From NCBI RefSeq assembly GCF_013410355.1, contig NZ_JACCFI010000001.1, forward strand, positions 2,170,001 through 2,234,000: a stretch of DNA of 64,000 nt. Direction: 5' to 3'. This document shows, in pieces, positions 42,828-50,914 of the stretch. The notes under the pieces are model-generated. The model had not been told where the DNA came from, did not search any database, and worked only from the letters and a program-made list of their open reading frames with translations. Both the position numbers and the translations under genes were made by a program. Source of the stretch: Agromyces hippuratus (GTDB lineage Bacteria; Actinomycetota; Actinomycetes; Actinomycetales; Microbacteriaceae). How positions within the stretch are numbered: the stretch's first letter is position 1; each line of letters opens with the position of its first letter.

Positions 42828-43573
42828 GCGCGGATCCCTTCGGTGCCGGAGGGAAGCGACGAGGCGCCACCCGAGGTGAGTTCGAGGAACGCGGCTTCGA
42901 GGCTCGTTCCACGTTCCGTGAATCCGGAGAGCGGCCCGGTCCACGTGGTGCGACCGCGGTCGATGAGCACGAGATCGTCGATGCCGTGCTGCAGTTCGGT
43001 GAGCACATGGCTCGAGATCAGCACCGTGCCCCCGTTCGCCGCGAACCCGCGGAGGAAGGTGCGCAGCCAGACGATGCCGGCGGGGTCGAGCCCGTTCGAC
43101 GGCTCGTCGAGCACGAGCACACCGGGGTCGCCGAGCAGTGCCGTCGCGAGCGAGAGCCGCTGCCGCATACCCGTCGAGAAGCCGCCGACGCGGCGGTCGA
43201 GGTACTCGCTCATGCCCGTGAGTTCGGCGACCTGCTCGGCACGCCCGGCGTCGTGCCCGCCCAGGGCGCAGTAGCTGCGCAGGTGCCCCCGGGCGGTCAT
43301 CGCCGGATGCGCCCCGGCGAGGTCGAGCACGGCCCCGACGGTGCCGGTGGGGTCGGCGAGCTCGGCGTACGGCCGGCCGCCGATGAGCGCGGTGCCCGAG
43401 TCGGGGCGCGCGAGGCCGAGCAGCATGCGGAGCGTGGTCGACTTGCCGGCGCCGTTCGGGCCGAGGAAGCCGGTGACGCGGCCGGGGGCCGCGACGAACG
43501 TCGCGTCGCGCACGGCCTCGACGTCGCCGATGCGCTTCGCGAGGCCGGAGACCTCGATCTGTGCGGTGATCAT
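42824..43573 (-). CDS. ABC exporter ATP-binding protein
   Basis: A 249-residue ATPase with Walker A GFLGPNGAGKSTTLRM, signature VGGFSTGMRQRLSLATAL (STGM in place of LSGG, usual in this exporter class), Walker B GVLVLDEPSNGLDP and H-loop VLISSHVL. The ATG at 43573 starts the domain cleanly; an upstream in-frame start would read through the operator. It is divergent from an ArsR-like regulator across a triple half-site operator, so the exporter is probably regulated by that protein. Confidence 0.92.
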   Translation of the reverse strand: MITAQIEVSGLAKRIGDVEAVRDATFVAAPGRVTGFLGPNGAGKSTTLRMLLGLARPDSGTALIGGRPYAELADPTGTVGAVLDLAGAHPAMTARGHLRSYCALGGHDAGRAEQVAELTGMSEYLDRRVGGFSTGMRQRLSLATALLGDPGVLVLDEPSNGLDPAGIVWLRTFLRGFAANGGTVLISSHVLTELQHGIDDLVLIDRGRTTWTGPLSGFTERGTSLEAAFLELTSGGASSLPSGTEGIRA

Positions 43574-43613
43574 GGAGCGGATCCCTTCGGTGGCATACTC
43601 GAACGAGAGCAAT

Positions 43614-43636
43614 GAGAATGTTCTCACTGTGAGAAT
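43614..43636. promoter_or_regulatory. Triple TGAGAA/TTCTCA operator between the ABC exporter and its regulator
   Basis: Half-sites TGAGAA (43614), TTCTCA (43622) and GTGAGAA (43630) form two overlapping dyads: TGAGAA-TG-TTCTCA and TTCTCAC-T-GTGAGAA. The latter is a perfect 15-bp palindrome. It lies 17 nt upstream of the regulator ATG and 41 nt upstream of the ATPase ATG, well placed to control both. Confidence 0.75.
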
Positions 43637-43653
43637 AATCATTCGGAGGACCG

Positions 43654-44199
43654 ATGCGCAAGCCGTCGCCCGTCGCCGACGTCGTCATGCACCCCGTCCG
43701 TCTGCGCATCATCCAGCAGGTGGGCACGCGCGAGATCACCACGGCGAGCCTGCGCAGCGCCCTGCCCGACATCGCGCAGGCCACCCTCTACCGGCACATC
43801 GCCGCGCTCGTCGACGCCGATGTGCTCACCGTCGTCGAGGAGCGGCGCGTGCGCGGCGCGGTCGAGCGCACCTTCGCGCTCGGCGAGCGCATGGCGCACG
43901 TCGATCACGACGAGCTGCTCGAGATGGGCGCGCGGGAGCTGCAGCAGGCGTTCCTCACCTTCCTCGCCCATCTCGGCGAGAGCTTCGACCGGGCGAGCGC
44001 GGCCGACGATCCCCGATTCCGCGACTTCCTCGGGTTCGGCGAGATGACGCTGCACGTGACGACCGACGATCTCGCCGTGGTCCAGGCGGGGCTCGGCGAG
44101 CTCCTCGCGCCCTATCTGGCCGCCACTGGCGACGACCGCCGCGCGGTCACACTCGCGACGGCGCTCATCCCGACCGACGGCGCCGCGCCGCGCGACTGA
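43654..44199 (+). CDS. ArsR-like winged-helix transcriptional regulator
   Basis: A 181-residue protein with an N-terminal winged helix (VMHPVRLRIIQQVGTREITTA, DIAQATLYRHIAALVDADVLTVVEE) and a C-terminal helical region typical of larger ArsR/PadR-like regulators. It is divergent from an ABC exporter and shares an operator palindrome with it, which suggests autoregulation and control of the exporter. A potential effector is the exported compound. The start ATG at 43654 is preceded by CGGAGG. Confidence 0.87.
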   Translation: MRKPSPVADVVMHPVRLRIIQQVGTREITTASLRSALPDIAQATLYRHIAALVDADVLTVVEERRVRGAVERTFALGERMAHVDHDELLEMGARELQQAFLTFLAHLGESFDRASAADDPRFRDFLGFGEMTLHVTTDDLAVVQAGLGELLAPYLAATGDDRRAVTLATALIPTDGAAPRD

Positions 44200-44224
44200 C
44201 CCCGGCGACCTCCGGTCGACCCGC

Positions 44225-44797
44225 TCAGTGCGCGTGCCCCGGCTGTTCCACGCCGGGTAGCGGCGCGTCGGTGCCGGTCTGGTACGAGCCGTGCGGCACG
44301 GCGTGCTCGCCGGCCTCGGTCGCGGCGAGTGCGGGGGTCGCGAGCGCCGCGACGAGCGCGGCCCCGGCGACGAGGCCGATGAGACGAGCGGTGTCGGATG
44401 TCGCGGCGACTCGGTCTCCGCGCCCACGCCCTGCCGATCGGGCGGGGCGGGTTCGGGCTCGCAGTTCGAGGCCCGCCGAGAGCGCCACCACCACGATGAA
44501 CACGGCTGCCGCGGCGAGCGGGCCCGGCGGGACATCCGTCATCGCGGCAGCACCCGTCGAGACCGCCGCCGCCATCCCCACGAGGGCGGCAGCGGTCGCG
44601 ACGAGTGTCGCGGACGGGGCGATCACGCGCCCCGCCCGGAACGCGAGCCCGCCCCAGCCGAGCGCGGCGACGCCGGCCACGACGAGGGCGGGCTGCATCG
44701 CTCCCCCGGCACCGGCGGCGAGCGCGGCGAGCACGAGCCCGGCGCCGAACGCGGCGAGCATCGGCCAGCTGCGCAGGGCCGCCGCCAGTGCGTGCAT
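44225..44797 (-). CDS. Membrane protein of unknown function
   Basis: A 190-residue protein with five or six membrane helices (LAAFGAGLVLAALAAGAGGAM, PALVVAGVAALGWGGLAF, ATLVATAAALVGMAAAV, LAAAAVFIVVVALSAGL, LIGLVAGAALVAALATPALA). The C-terminus is hydrophilic, with His residues (GEHAVPHGSYQTGTD, EQPGHAH) that could bind metal. The family is not one I can name. It lies 9 nt after the DUF4383 gene on the same strand, so the two form an operon. Confidence 0.75.
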   Translation of the reverse strand: MHALAAALRSWPMLAAFGAGLVLAALAAGAGGAMQPALVVAGVAALGWGGLAFRAGRVIAPSATLVATAAALVGMAAAVSTGAAAMTDVPPGPLAAAAVFIVVVALSAGLELRARTRPARSAGRGRGDRVAATSDTARLIGLVAGAALVAALATPALAATEAGEHAVPHGSYQTGTDAPLPGVEQPGHAH

Positions 44798-44806
44798 GGC
44801 CGGCCC

Positions 44807-45214
44807 CTACGCCGTCGCCACGCGTCCGGAGCGCTCGAACCCGAGCGCGACCCCCAGCAGCACGATCGCGCTCGCGAGGTGCAGGAAGTGGTCGGCCGTG
44901 TTCAGCGCGAGGATGTTCGCCGCGGTGCCCGCGAGGAAGAACCCCACGATGCCGAGCAGCAGGTAGGCGGCGCCGACCGTCGCGTTGACGGCCTTCGCCG
45001 CGGCCGCCGAGACGATGCCGCCGATGAGCAGTGCGGCGCCGATCAGCAGGTGGGCCACGTTGTGGAGCGGGTTCACCGCGAACACGCCGAGGAGCAGACC
45101 TCCTTCGGTCGCGAAGAACCCGACGCCGCCGGTGACGGCGAATCCGAGCACTCCGACGAGCAGGTAGACCGCACCGAAGACGGTCGCGACGATGCGGTTC
45201 GGGGAGTTTCGCAT
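44807..45214 (-). CDS. DUF4383 membrane protein
   Basis: A 135-residue four-helix membrane protein of the DUF4383 family: MRNSPNRIVATVFGAVYLLV, the segment FAVNPLHNVAHLLIGAALLIGG, and NTADHFLHLASAIVLLGVAL are the family features. The conserved His residues in NPLHN.AH and DHFLH might bind a ligand or metal. AAGGAGG precedes the ATG, a strong initiation site. The function of the family is unknown. It is the first gene of a two-gene unit. Confidence 0.88.
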   Translation of the reverse strand: MRNSPNRIVATVFGAVYLLVGVLGFAVTGGVGFFATEGGLLLGVFAVNPLHNVAHLLIGAALLIGGIVSAAAAKAVNATVGAAYLLLGIVGFFLAGTAANILALNTADHFLHLASAIVLLGVALGFERSGRVATA

Positions 45215-45302
45215 GAGGTTCCTCCTTCTCGAGGCACGACGGCTGCCGTGCTCAGGGGATTCGGAACGTTCCCGACATCGGATTGGGCGGGTGCGCCGCA
45301 CC

Positions 45303-46361
45303 TCATCCGACGGCGACGACCCCGGCGAGCGCGACGCCGGTCACGATGAGCGTCGAGGCCCCGGCGAGGGCGAACGGTCGCACGCCGACCCGGCGGAACA
45401 TGCTGAACCGCACGCCGGTGCCGAGCGCGAACATCGCCGCCGCGAGCAGCACCGTTTGCGCGTGGCCCGCGCCGGCGACGACGTCGTCGGGCACCCAGCC
45501 GAGCGAGCGCACCACGACCATCGCGATGAACCCCACGACGAACAGCGGAATGATCGGCGGCCGCTTGCCCGGGGTCGCGCCCGCTGCGAGCGAGCGACGA
45601 CGCTGCACGCTGACGACGGCGAGCACCGGCGCGAGCATCAGCACCCGGGCGAGCTTGACCACGACGGCCACGGCGAGCCCCGCGCCGCCGATCGCCCCGC
45701 CGACGGCGACGACCTGAGCGACCTCGTGGATCGAGCCGCCCGCCCACATGCCCGCCTGCTGCGCATCGAGGCCGAGGAGCGACGCGGCGAGCGGGATGAG
45801 CGGGATCATGAGCGTGCCGAAGATGACGACGAGGGCGACCGCGGTCACGACCTCCTCCTCCTCGGCCTCGATCACGCCGTCGACGGCCGCGACCGCCGCG
45901 GCGCCGCAGATCGAGAAGCCGCACGCGATGAGCAGGCGCTGCGTCGCCGAGATGCCGAGCAGGCGCCCGATGAGCAGGGTCGAGGTGATGCCGATCACGA
46001 CGATCGCCACGACGACGAGGATGACCCCGACACCGAGGTCGAGGATGTCCCCGAGCACGAGTTGCAGGCCGAGCAGCACGACGCCGAGGCGAAGCAGCGG
46101 CTTCGCGGCGAACGCCAGCCCCGCCTCGAAGCGCGGCGAGAGCGGCACGGCGTTGCGCAGCAGCACGCCGAGCACGATCGCGATGAGCAGGGCGCTCGTG
46201 CCGGGCAGGAGGAGCGCCGCGGTCATCGACGCCGCGACGCCGGCCGCGGCGAGCCCGAGTCCGGGGGCGAGGTCGGCGAGGCGCGCGCGAACCCTCGCCG
46301 TCGTGCTGCGCGGAGCCTGTGGTGCGCTGGGCGATGCGGGGGCGGGTGCGGTGCGGGTCAT
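45303..46361 (-). CDS. YeiH-family putative sulfate exporter
   Basis: A 352-residue protein with about ten membrane helices. The YeiH family pattern is clear: LGVLLRNAVPLSPRFEAGLAFAAKPLLRLGVVLLGLQL, CGFSICGAAAVAAVDGVIEAEEEEVVTAVALVVIFGTLM, MWAGGSIHEVAQVVAVGG, and KLARVLMLAPVLA. Family members are annotated as conserved sulfate exporters on limited evidence. It is divergent from a LysR regulator across a perfect inverted repeat, the classic layout for regulator-target pairs. Confidence 0.9.
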   Translation of the reverse strand: MTRTAPAPASPSAPQAPRSTTARVRARLADLAPGLGLAAAGVAASMTAALLLPGTSALLIAIVLGVLLRNAVPLSPRFEAGLAFAAKPLLRLGVVLLGLQLVLGDILDLGVGVILVVVAIVVIGITSTLLIGRLLGISATQRLLIACGFSICGAAAVAAVDGVIEAEEEEVVTAVALVVIFGTLMIPLIPLAASLLGLDAQQAGMWAGGSIHEVAQVVAVGGAIGGAGLAVAVVVKLARVLMLAPVLAVVSVQRRRSLAAGATPGKRPPIIPLFVVGFIAMVVVRSLGWVPDDVVAGAGHAQTVLLAAAMFALGTGVRFSMFRRVGVRPFALAGASTLIVTGVALAGVVAVG

Positions 46362-46415
46362 GCTTCAACGATCGTGATCGGATGCCGCGGGCGGTAGCCG
46401 CCCGTTCGGCATCGA

Positions 46416-46436
46416 GGCATATCATGCTGATATGCC
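46416..46436. promoter_or_regulatory. Perfect 9-3-9 inverted repeat overlapping the LysR start codon
   Basis: GGCATATCA-TGC-TGATATGCC is a perfect inverted repeat of 21 bp. It covers the ATG of the LysR gene (46432-46434) and lies 54 nt before the yeiH start. A protein bound here would block translation initiation-site transcription of the regulator itself, consistent with autorepression and control of the divergent gene. Confidence 0.75.
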
Positions 46437-47343
46437 CACCCGTTGGCCGGACCTCGCGGTGCTCGAGCTGCTGGTCGCGATCGGCCGGCACGGCAGCCTC
46501 GGGCGTGCCGCGCGTTCGGTCGACATGGCCCAGCCGAACGCGAGCCGGGCGATCGCCGGGCTCGAGCGCTCCCTCGGCCTCACGCTCATCGAACGCCACT
46601 CCCGCGGCTCGCGCCTGACCGCCGACGGCGAGGCGATCGCGGAACTGTCGGGCCGACTGCTCGTCGGCGCCGACGACCTGCTCGCCGCCGCAACGGCACG
46701 ACGGGGGCACCACGAGTCGAGGCTCGAGCTCGCCGCGAGCCTCACCGTCGCCGAGTACCTGCTGCCCGCCTGGATCACCGGACTTCGCCGCGGCACCCCC
46801 GAGCTCGACGTCCGCATGCGCGTGGAGAACTCCGCGCGGGTGTTCGAACTGCTCGAGTCGCACGACATCGAGCTCGGATTCGTCGAGTCGCCCGGTGTGC
46901 GGCGCGGCCTGCACAGTCGCACCGTCGCCGTCGACCGACTCGTGGTCGTGGTGTCGCCGACGCACGCGTGGGCCCGGCGATCGCAGATCACGGTCGACGA
47001 ACTCGCCGCCACCCCGCTCGTGACCCGAGAAGCGGGCTCCGGCACACGATCGACCCTCGCCGATGCGCTCGACGGCAGAACGCCGGCGGAGCCGTCCCTG
47101 GTCGTGGCGAGCAATGCGGCCGTGCTCATCGCCACGGCATCCGGAGCCGGACCGACCGTGCTCAGCGACCTCGCGACCCGGCCATGGGTCGCCCGCGGCG
47201 AGCTCGTCGAGGTCGCCGTCGCCGGGCTCGACCTCACCCGTCGCCTCCGCGCGGTCTGGCGACGCGGCGACGTGCTCTCCACCCCCGCCGCGACCCTGCT
47301 GGGCGAGCTGTCGCGAGGTCGTGCGGGCGGGAACATAGACTGA
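46432..47343 (+). CDS. LysR-family transcriptional regulator (CysB-like, divergent from YeiH)
   Basis: A 303-residue LysR regulator. The N-terminal winged helix is LAVLELLVAIGRHGSLGRAARSVDMAQPNASRAIAGLERSLGL (in parts: GRHGSLGRAARSVDMAQP and onwards), and the C-terminal effector domain has RLELAASLTVAEYLLP and the segment LVVVVSPTHAWARR. It faces the yeiH transporter, which it probably controls. The start codon overlaps the inverted repeat; no ribosome binding site precedes it, so the mRNA may be leaderless. Confidence 0.92.
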   Translation: MPTRWPDLAVLELLVAIGRHGSLGRAARSVDMAQPNASRAIAGLERSLGLTLIERHSRGSRLTADGEAIAELSGRLLVGADDLLAAATARRGHHESRLELAASLTVAEYLLPAWITGLRRGTPELDVRMRVENSARVFELLESHDIELGFVESPGVRRGLHSRTVAVDRLVVVVSPTHAWARRSQITVDELAATPLVTREAGSGTRSTLADALDGRTPAEPSLVVASNAAVLIATASGAGPTVLSDLATRPWVARGELVEVAVAGLDLTRRLRAVWRRGDVLSTPAATLLGELSRGRAGGNID

Positions 47344-47468
47344 TTCGCGGGGGAACGGCCGGCAGCGCGGGAGGGTTCGCGTCTGGCACGGCGCATCCGA
47401 TGCGGTTGCGGCGGCATGCCCGGCGTCCGCTCCTCCTCGACCGACGCACGGCATTCTGGGGGAATCTG

Positions 47469-48884
47469 TTGTCCACTTCGATCAACACGCACGACGGCGT
47501 CACCGTCTTCCTGACGTCGGCCACCGAAGCCGACGTGCACGCCGACGGCGCCGTCCTGGGCATCCAGGCCGTCGACGGCGACGCACTGCGCGACCGGGTC
47601 GTGGCCTTCGTGCAGGAGCGCGCGCAGCGCCTGGGGATTCCGGCGACCGCCGCCCTCATCGACGACTCCTCCCACTGGACCCTGACCGTCGAACCCGACG
47701 GCCGCGTCACCGAGGCGCCGACGGGCCTCGTGACCGAGAGCTTCGAGCCGCGGCCGACCTCGACCGCGGCGGCGGCTCCGGTGCAGGCGGCACCGGTGTC
47801 GACCGTTCCGGTGTCGGCGGCACCGGTGTCGACCGTTCCGGTGTCGGCCGCTCCGGCCGTTCCGACCGCCCAGCCGATTGCGGCTCCGCCGGTGGCCGCG
47901 GCGACGCCCCAGCCCGTCGCGGCGACGCCGGCGACGGAGCCCAAGGCGCACCGCCCCACCGTCGAGGACCTGCTCTCGAGCCGGCCCCGTCAGCGTCCGC
48001 TGAAGGCGACCATGGGGTGGCAGGGCCGGGTGCGCCGCATGAGCGGCGGCCTCATCTCGCCGAAGCCGAGCGCGACCGAGCAGACCCGCCACGACCAGAC
48101 GAACCGCGTGCAGAAGCGGCTCGACGGCCCGCGCACGATCGTGGTGCTGAACCCCAAGGGCGGGGCCCACAAGACCACCAGCACCCTGCTGCTCGCCGCG
48201 ACGTTCGGCCGGCTCCGCGGCGGCTCGACGCTCGCGTGGGACAACAACGAGACCCGCGGCACCCTCGGCTGGCGCGCCCAGCACACCCCGCACCACCGCA
48301 CCGCGGTCGACCTGCTGGGCGACCTCGAGCAGTTCGAGAACCCGAGTGTCGCGAGCCTCAGCCAGCTCGACGACTACGTGCGTACGCAGGTCGACGCCCG
48401 CTTCGACGTGCTCGCCTCCGATGAGGATGCCGCCGCGACATCCACCATCGACGACGCCGCGTTCGACCGGCTGCACCGCACGCTCTCGCGCTACTACCGC
48501 CTGCTGATCGTCGACACCGGAAACAACATGCGGGCCTCGAACTGGGTGGCGGCGGTCGCCGCAGCCGACCAGCTCGTGATCGTCTCGACCGTGCGCGAGG
48601 ACACGGCGGCGAGCGCCGCCTGGCTCCTCGACGGCCTCGCCGAGAAGGGGTTCGGCGACAAGGTCGACCGGGCCGTCACGATCCTGACCTCGCCATCGGA
48701 GAAGCCCGACCGCGAGCTCGAGCAGCGCCTCGCCGACCACTTCGGCGCGCTGACCGCGGCCGTCACGACGATCCCGTACGACGCCGCGCTCGTCGACGGT
48801 GGCACGATCGACTTCGACGCCCTCTCGGCCGAGACGCACGACGCGTGGCTCACCGCCGCCGCCGTGGTCGCCGACCAGCTCTGA
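47469..48884 (+). CDS. Orphan MinD/ParA-like ATPase with unusual P-loop and variable N-terminal region
   Basis: A 471-residue protein. Residues 1-95 form a small domain ending TLTVEPDGRVTE. Residues 100-165 are Ala/Pro/Val-rich with two identical ten-residue repeats. Residues about 215-465 are a MinD/ParA-like ATPase: P-loop VLNPKGGAHKTTST, in which His replaces the second Gly of the usual KGGxGKT(T/S); then DNNETRGTLGWR, LIVDTGNNMRASNWV, and ILTSPSEKPD. No parB, minC or minE lies nearby. The start is a TTG after GGGGGAA; nothing else gives a better start. Perhaps a regulator of a secretion or cell-surface process, as many actinobacterial proteins of this layout are, but unproven. Confidence 0.8.
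   Translation: MSTSINTHDGVTVFLTSATEADVHADGAVLGIQAVDGDALRDRVVAFVQERAQRLGIPATAALIDDSSHWTLTVEPDGRVTEAPTGLVTESFEPRPTSTAAAAPVQAAPVSTVPVSAAPVSTVPVSAAPAVPTAQPIAAPPVAAATPQPVAATPATEPKAHRPTVEDLLSSRPRQRPLKATMGWQGRVRRMSGGLISPKPSATEQTRHDQTNRVQKRLDGPRTIVVLNPKGGAHKTTSTLLLAATFGRLRGGSTLAWDNNETRGTLGWRAQHTPHHRTAVDLLGDLEQFENPSVASLSQLDDYVRTQVDARFDVLASDEDAAATSTIDDAAFDRLHRTLSRYYRLLIVDTGNNMRASNWVAAVAAADQLVIVSTVREDTAASAAWLLDGLAEKGFGDKVDRAVTILTSPSEKPDRELEQRLADHFGALTAAVTTIPYDAALVDGGTIDFDALSAETHDAWLTAAAVVADQL
47791..47850 (+). repeat. Two 30-bp tandem repeats in the ATPase gene
   Basis: CACCGGTGTCGACCGTTCCG followed by GTGTCGGCGG occurs twice in a row, the second copy differing in the last few bases. They encode APVSTVPVSA repeats of the Ala/Pro/Val-rich linker. 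Confidence 0.8.
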
Positions 48885-48898
48885 GCCAGGGCGCGGAG

Positions 48899-49447
48899 AT
48901 GATGATCGACGAGCACAGCCCGAGGGAGCGCGAAGTGCCGCTGCACGAGATGTCGCCGGTCGACCGGGACGCCGCCTCCGCGATGTGGAACGACTACTGG
49001 CGCGCCCATCCCGACCAGGTCGGTCTCGATGACGTGCCCACCGTCGAGCGGTTCGGCGATCACGCCGAGCTCTCGGATGCGCTGCTCGAGCTCGTCATGT
49101 CCGGCCGGAAGCGCGCCACGGCCACTCTGGTGAAGGAGTTCGCCGCCGACGGCGTGCCGCTCCCCCGCGTCGGGAGCCACTGGATCGCGTGCGACGCGAG
49201 CGGCGCCCCCCGGGTCATCCTGCGGAGCACCGAGCTGCGACTCGGCACGATCGCAGACGCCGACGAGGCCTTCGCCTTCGACGAGGCTGAGGACGACCGC
49301 TCGCTCGAAGCCTGGCTCGTCGGCCACCGTCGCTACTGGGACCGCGTCTGCACCGCGCTCGAGATCGAATGGTCCGACGACCTCGAGATCCTCTTCGAAC
49401 GGTTCACGGTCGCGTGGCCGGAGACCCGAGGGCCGCTCGTCGGCTGA
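48899..49447 (+). CDS. ASCH-domain protein
   Basis: A 182-residue protein with an ASCH domain, an RNA- or nucleotide-binding PUA-like fold: MWNDYWRAHPDQVG, FGDHAELSDALLELVMSGRKRATATL, PRVGSHWIACDASGAPRVILRSTELR and RSLEAWLVGHRRYWDRVC. The phrase SGRKRATATL is the family hallmark. Function is unknown for most members; some act on modified nucleosides. It lies 14 nt after the MinD-like gene on the same strand. The first ATG pair at 48899 is used, though a later ATG (MSPVDRD) is also possible. Confidence 0.85.
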   Translation: MMIDEHSPREREVPLHEMSPVDRDAASAMWNDYWRAHPDQVGLDDVPTVERFGDHAELSDALLELVMSGRKRATATLVKEFAADGVPLPRVGSHWIACDASGAPRVILRSTELRLGTIADADEAFAFDEAEDDRSLEAWLVGHRRYWDRVCTALEIEWSDDLEILFERFTVAWPETRGPLVG

Positions 49448-49489
49448 CGCTCCCCGGGAGGTCGCACCGCGGCGTGCGCACGCCCGGGC

Positions 49490-50086
49490 CTAGGAGCCGT
49501 CGCGCAGGTGGGCGGGAGCCACATCGGTGAACCGGATGGCGTCGAACCGTGCGTCGCAGGTCGTTCCCATCGGCGCTTGCGCGAGGAACCCCACGACCGG
49601 GGCGACATCGGTGTGCACTCGGAAGAGGCGGACGAAGTCCCATCGGGCGCCATCCGTCGATGCGTGGAACGCGTACGCCGACCCGAGTCGCGCCACTCGG
49701 AGGTGGGTGAACGGTTCCTCGACGACGGTCGAGTTGCAGTCGTCCGAGAAACCGTTGGTCACCACGCTGACGACCATGGCCTGCCCGGCCGGCGAGTACT
49801 CGAAGCACAGCTTGGCCCAGTGGTCCTCGTCGCACCACAGGCCGAGCGCCGCGGCATCGAATGTGGAACGCTCCCCCACGACGCGAACCCGCGCGCTGAG
49901 CGCGAAATCGCCCGAGGGTCGGAAGCCGAGCAGGCTCGCTCGATGCTGTCCGGGGCCGCTGAGGGGGTCGTTGCTCCAATCGACTCCTGCCGAGGCGCGC
50001 AGGCGGAGCTCGCCCGCGTCGTCGTCGACGTCGGCACTCGCCGCGCCGTTCGTCCACGCCAGGACCGGCAGACCTGCTACTCGCAC
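49490..50086 (-). CDS. DUF1349 domain protein (concanavalin-like)
   Basis: A 198-residue DUF1349 protein with the beta-sandwich lectin-like pattern: RASAGVDWSNDPLSG, LGLWCDEDHWAKLCFEYSP, VVTNGFSDDCNS, and TDGARWDFVRLFRV. In other proteins this domain resembles glycan-binding folds, but I cannot say what it binds. I chose the GTG at 50086, preceded by GGGGGAA, because the longer frame upstream has no family match. It is convergent with the ASCH gene. Confidence 0.78.
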   Translation of the reverse strand: MRVAGLPVLAWTNGAASADVDDDAGELRLRASAGVDWSNDPLSGPGQHRASLLGFRPSGDFALSARVRVVGERSTFDAAALGLWCDEDHWAKLCFEYSPAGQAMVVSVVTNGFSDDCNSTVVEEPFTHLRVARLGSAYAFHASTDGARWDFVRLFRVHTDVAPVVGFLAQAPMGTTCDARFDAIRFTDVAPAHLRDGS

Positions 50087-50296
50087 GGATTCCCCCACCT
50101 CGTCGACGAGAACACTACCGGCGGAACGAGCGCTGGGCTCGGACCGCTCTGCCACCGACGCGCTCGAAGCAACCTCGAAACACAGCCCGGTTACACTCGC
50201 ATTCGGCCTGGACCAGCCCGCCACCAGCGAAACGGCCGATCATCCAGAGTTCCGCGCACACGATCCGCGGGATTCGCGAGTGCCCCGGGGTGGCCC

Positions 50297-50896
50297 ATGA
50301 ACAGCGAACCGATCACCGTCTCGATCCGGCGCGAGGTCGACCCCGAACGCATCTCCGAAGCGACCGCGTGGGTGCAGACCGGCGTGAACCTCGCCGCCAA
50401 GTACCCGGGCTTCCTCGGCTCGGGCTGGGTGCGCGCGGGCGAGGGCTCGCAGGTCTGGCACATGCTCTACCGCTTCGCGAACGAGGAGACCCTCGACGCT
50501 TGGGAGCGCTCGGCCGAGCGCACCTGGTGGCTCTCGATGGGCGAGGGCTTCGTGCGTTCGGAGCGCAGCAGGCGCCGCACCGGCATCGAGGGCTGGTTCG
50601 ACGACCCGGCGACGGGTTCGGTGCCGGTGACGGATGCCGCGGCATCCGCTGCGCTCGAAGAGCTGCCGCCCGCACCGCCGCGGTGGAAGCAGGCCGTGAC
50701 GATCTGGCTCGGCTTCTTCCCGGTGAACCTCGTCTTCACCCTGCTCGTGACCGCGTTCGTTCCCGGCTGGAACGAGCTCGAAGTCGTCTGGAAGGTGCTC
50801 GTCACGACGCTGCTGCTGACGCCCGTCATGACGTTCTGGGCGCTGCCCTTCGTGACGCGGATGCTGCGTCGCTGGCTCGCGCCCGCCGCTCGCTGA
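50297..50896 (+). CDS. Antibiotic biosynthesis monooxygenase-like domain fused to membrane helices
   Basis: A 199-residue protein. Residues 1-95 are a dimeric alpha/beta barrel of the ABM type (PITVSIRREVDPERISEATAWVQ, GFLGSGWVRAGEGSQVWHMLYRFANEETLDAWERSAER). Residues about 130-195 contain two membrane helices (WLGFFPVNLVFTLLVTAFVPGW and LLLTPVMTFWALPFVT). The family of ABM domains with two C-terminal helices occurs in many bacteria with no known function. It is divergent from the DUF1349 gene, 210 nt away; I see nothing else in that gap. Confidence 0.85.
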   Translation: MNSEPITVSIRREVDPERISEATAWVQTGVNLAAKYPGFLGSGWVRAGEGSQVWHMLYRFANEETLDAWERSAERTWWLSMGEGFVRSERSRRRTGIEGWFDDPATGSVPVTDAAASAALEELPPAPPRWKQAVTIWLGFFPVNLVFTLLVTAFVPGWNELEVVWKVLVTTLLLTPVMTFWALPFVTRMLRRWLAPAAR

Positions 50897-50914
50897 GGCC
50901 GGGCGTGCTCGCCG

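Noticed and set aside
43574..43642. Longer ABC ATPase beginning at 43642
   Set aside because: The extra residues would be encoded by the operator with its three half-sites, and the domain begins at the ATG at 43573.
50087..50224. N-terminal extension of the DUF1349 protein (start at 50224)
   Set aside because: The added 46 residues have no family match and the GTG at 50086 has a purine-rich site just upstream.
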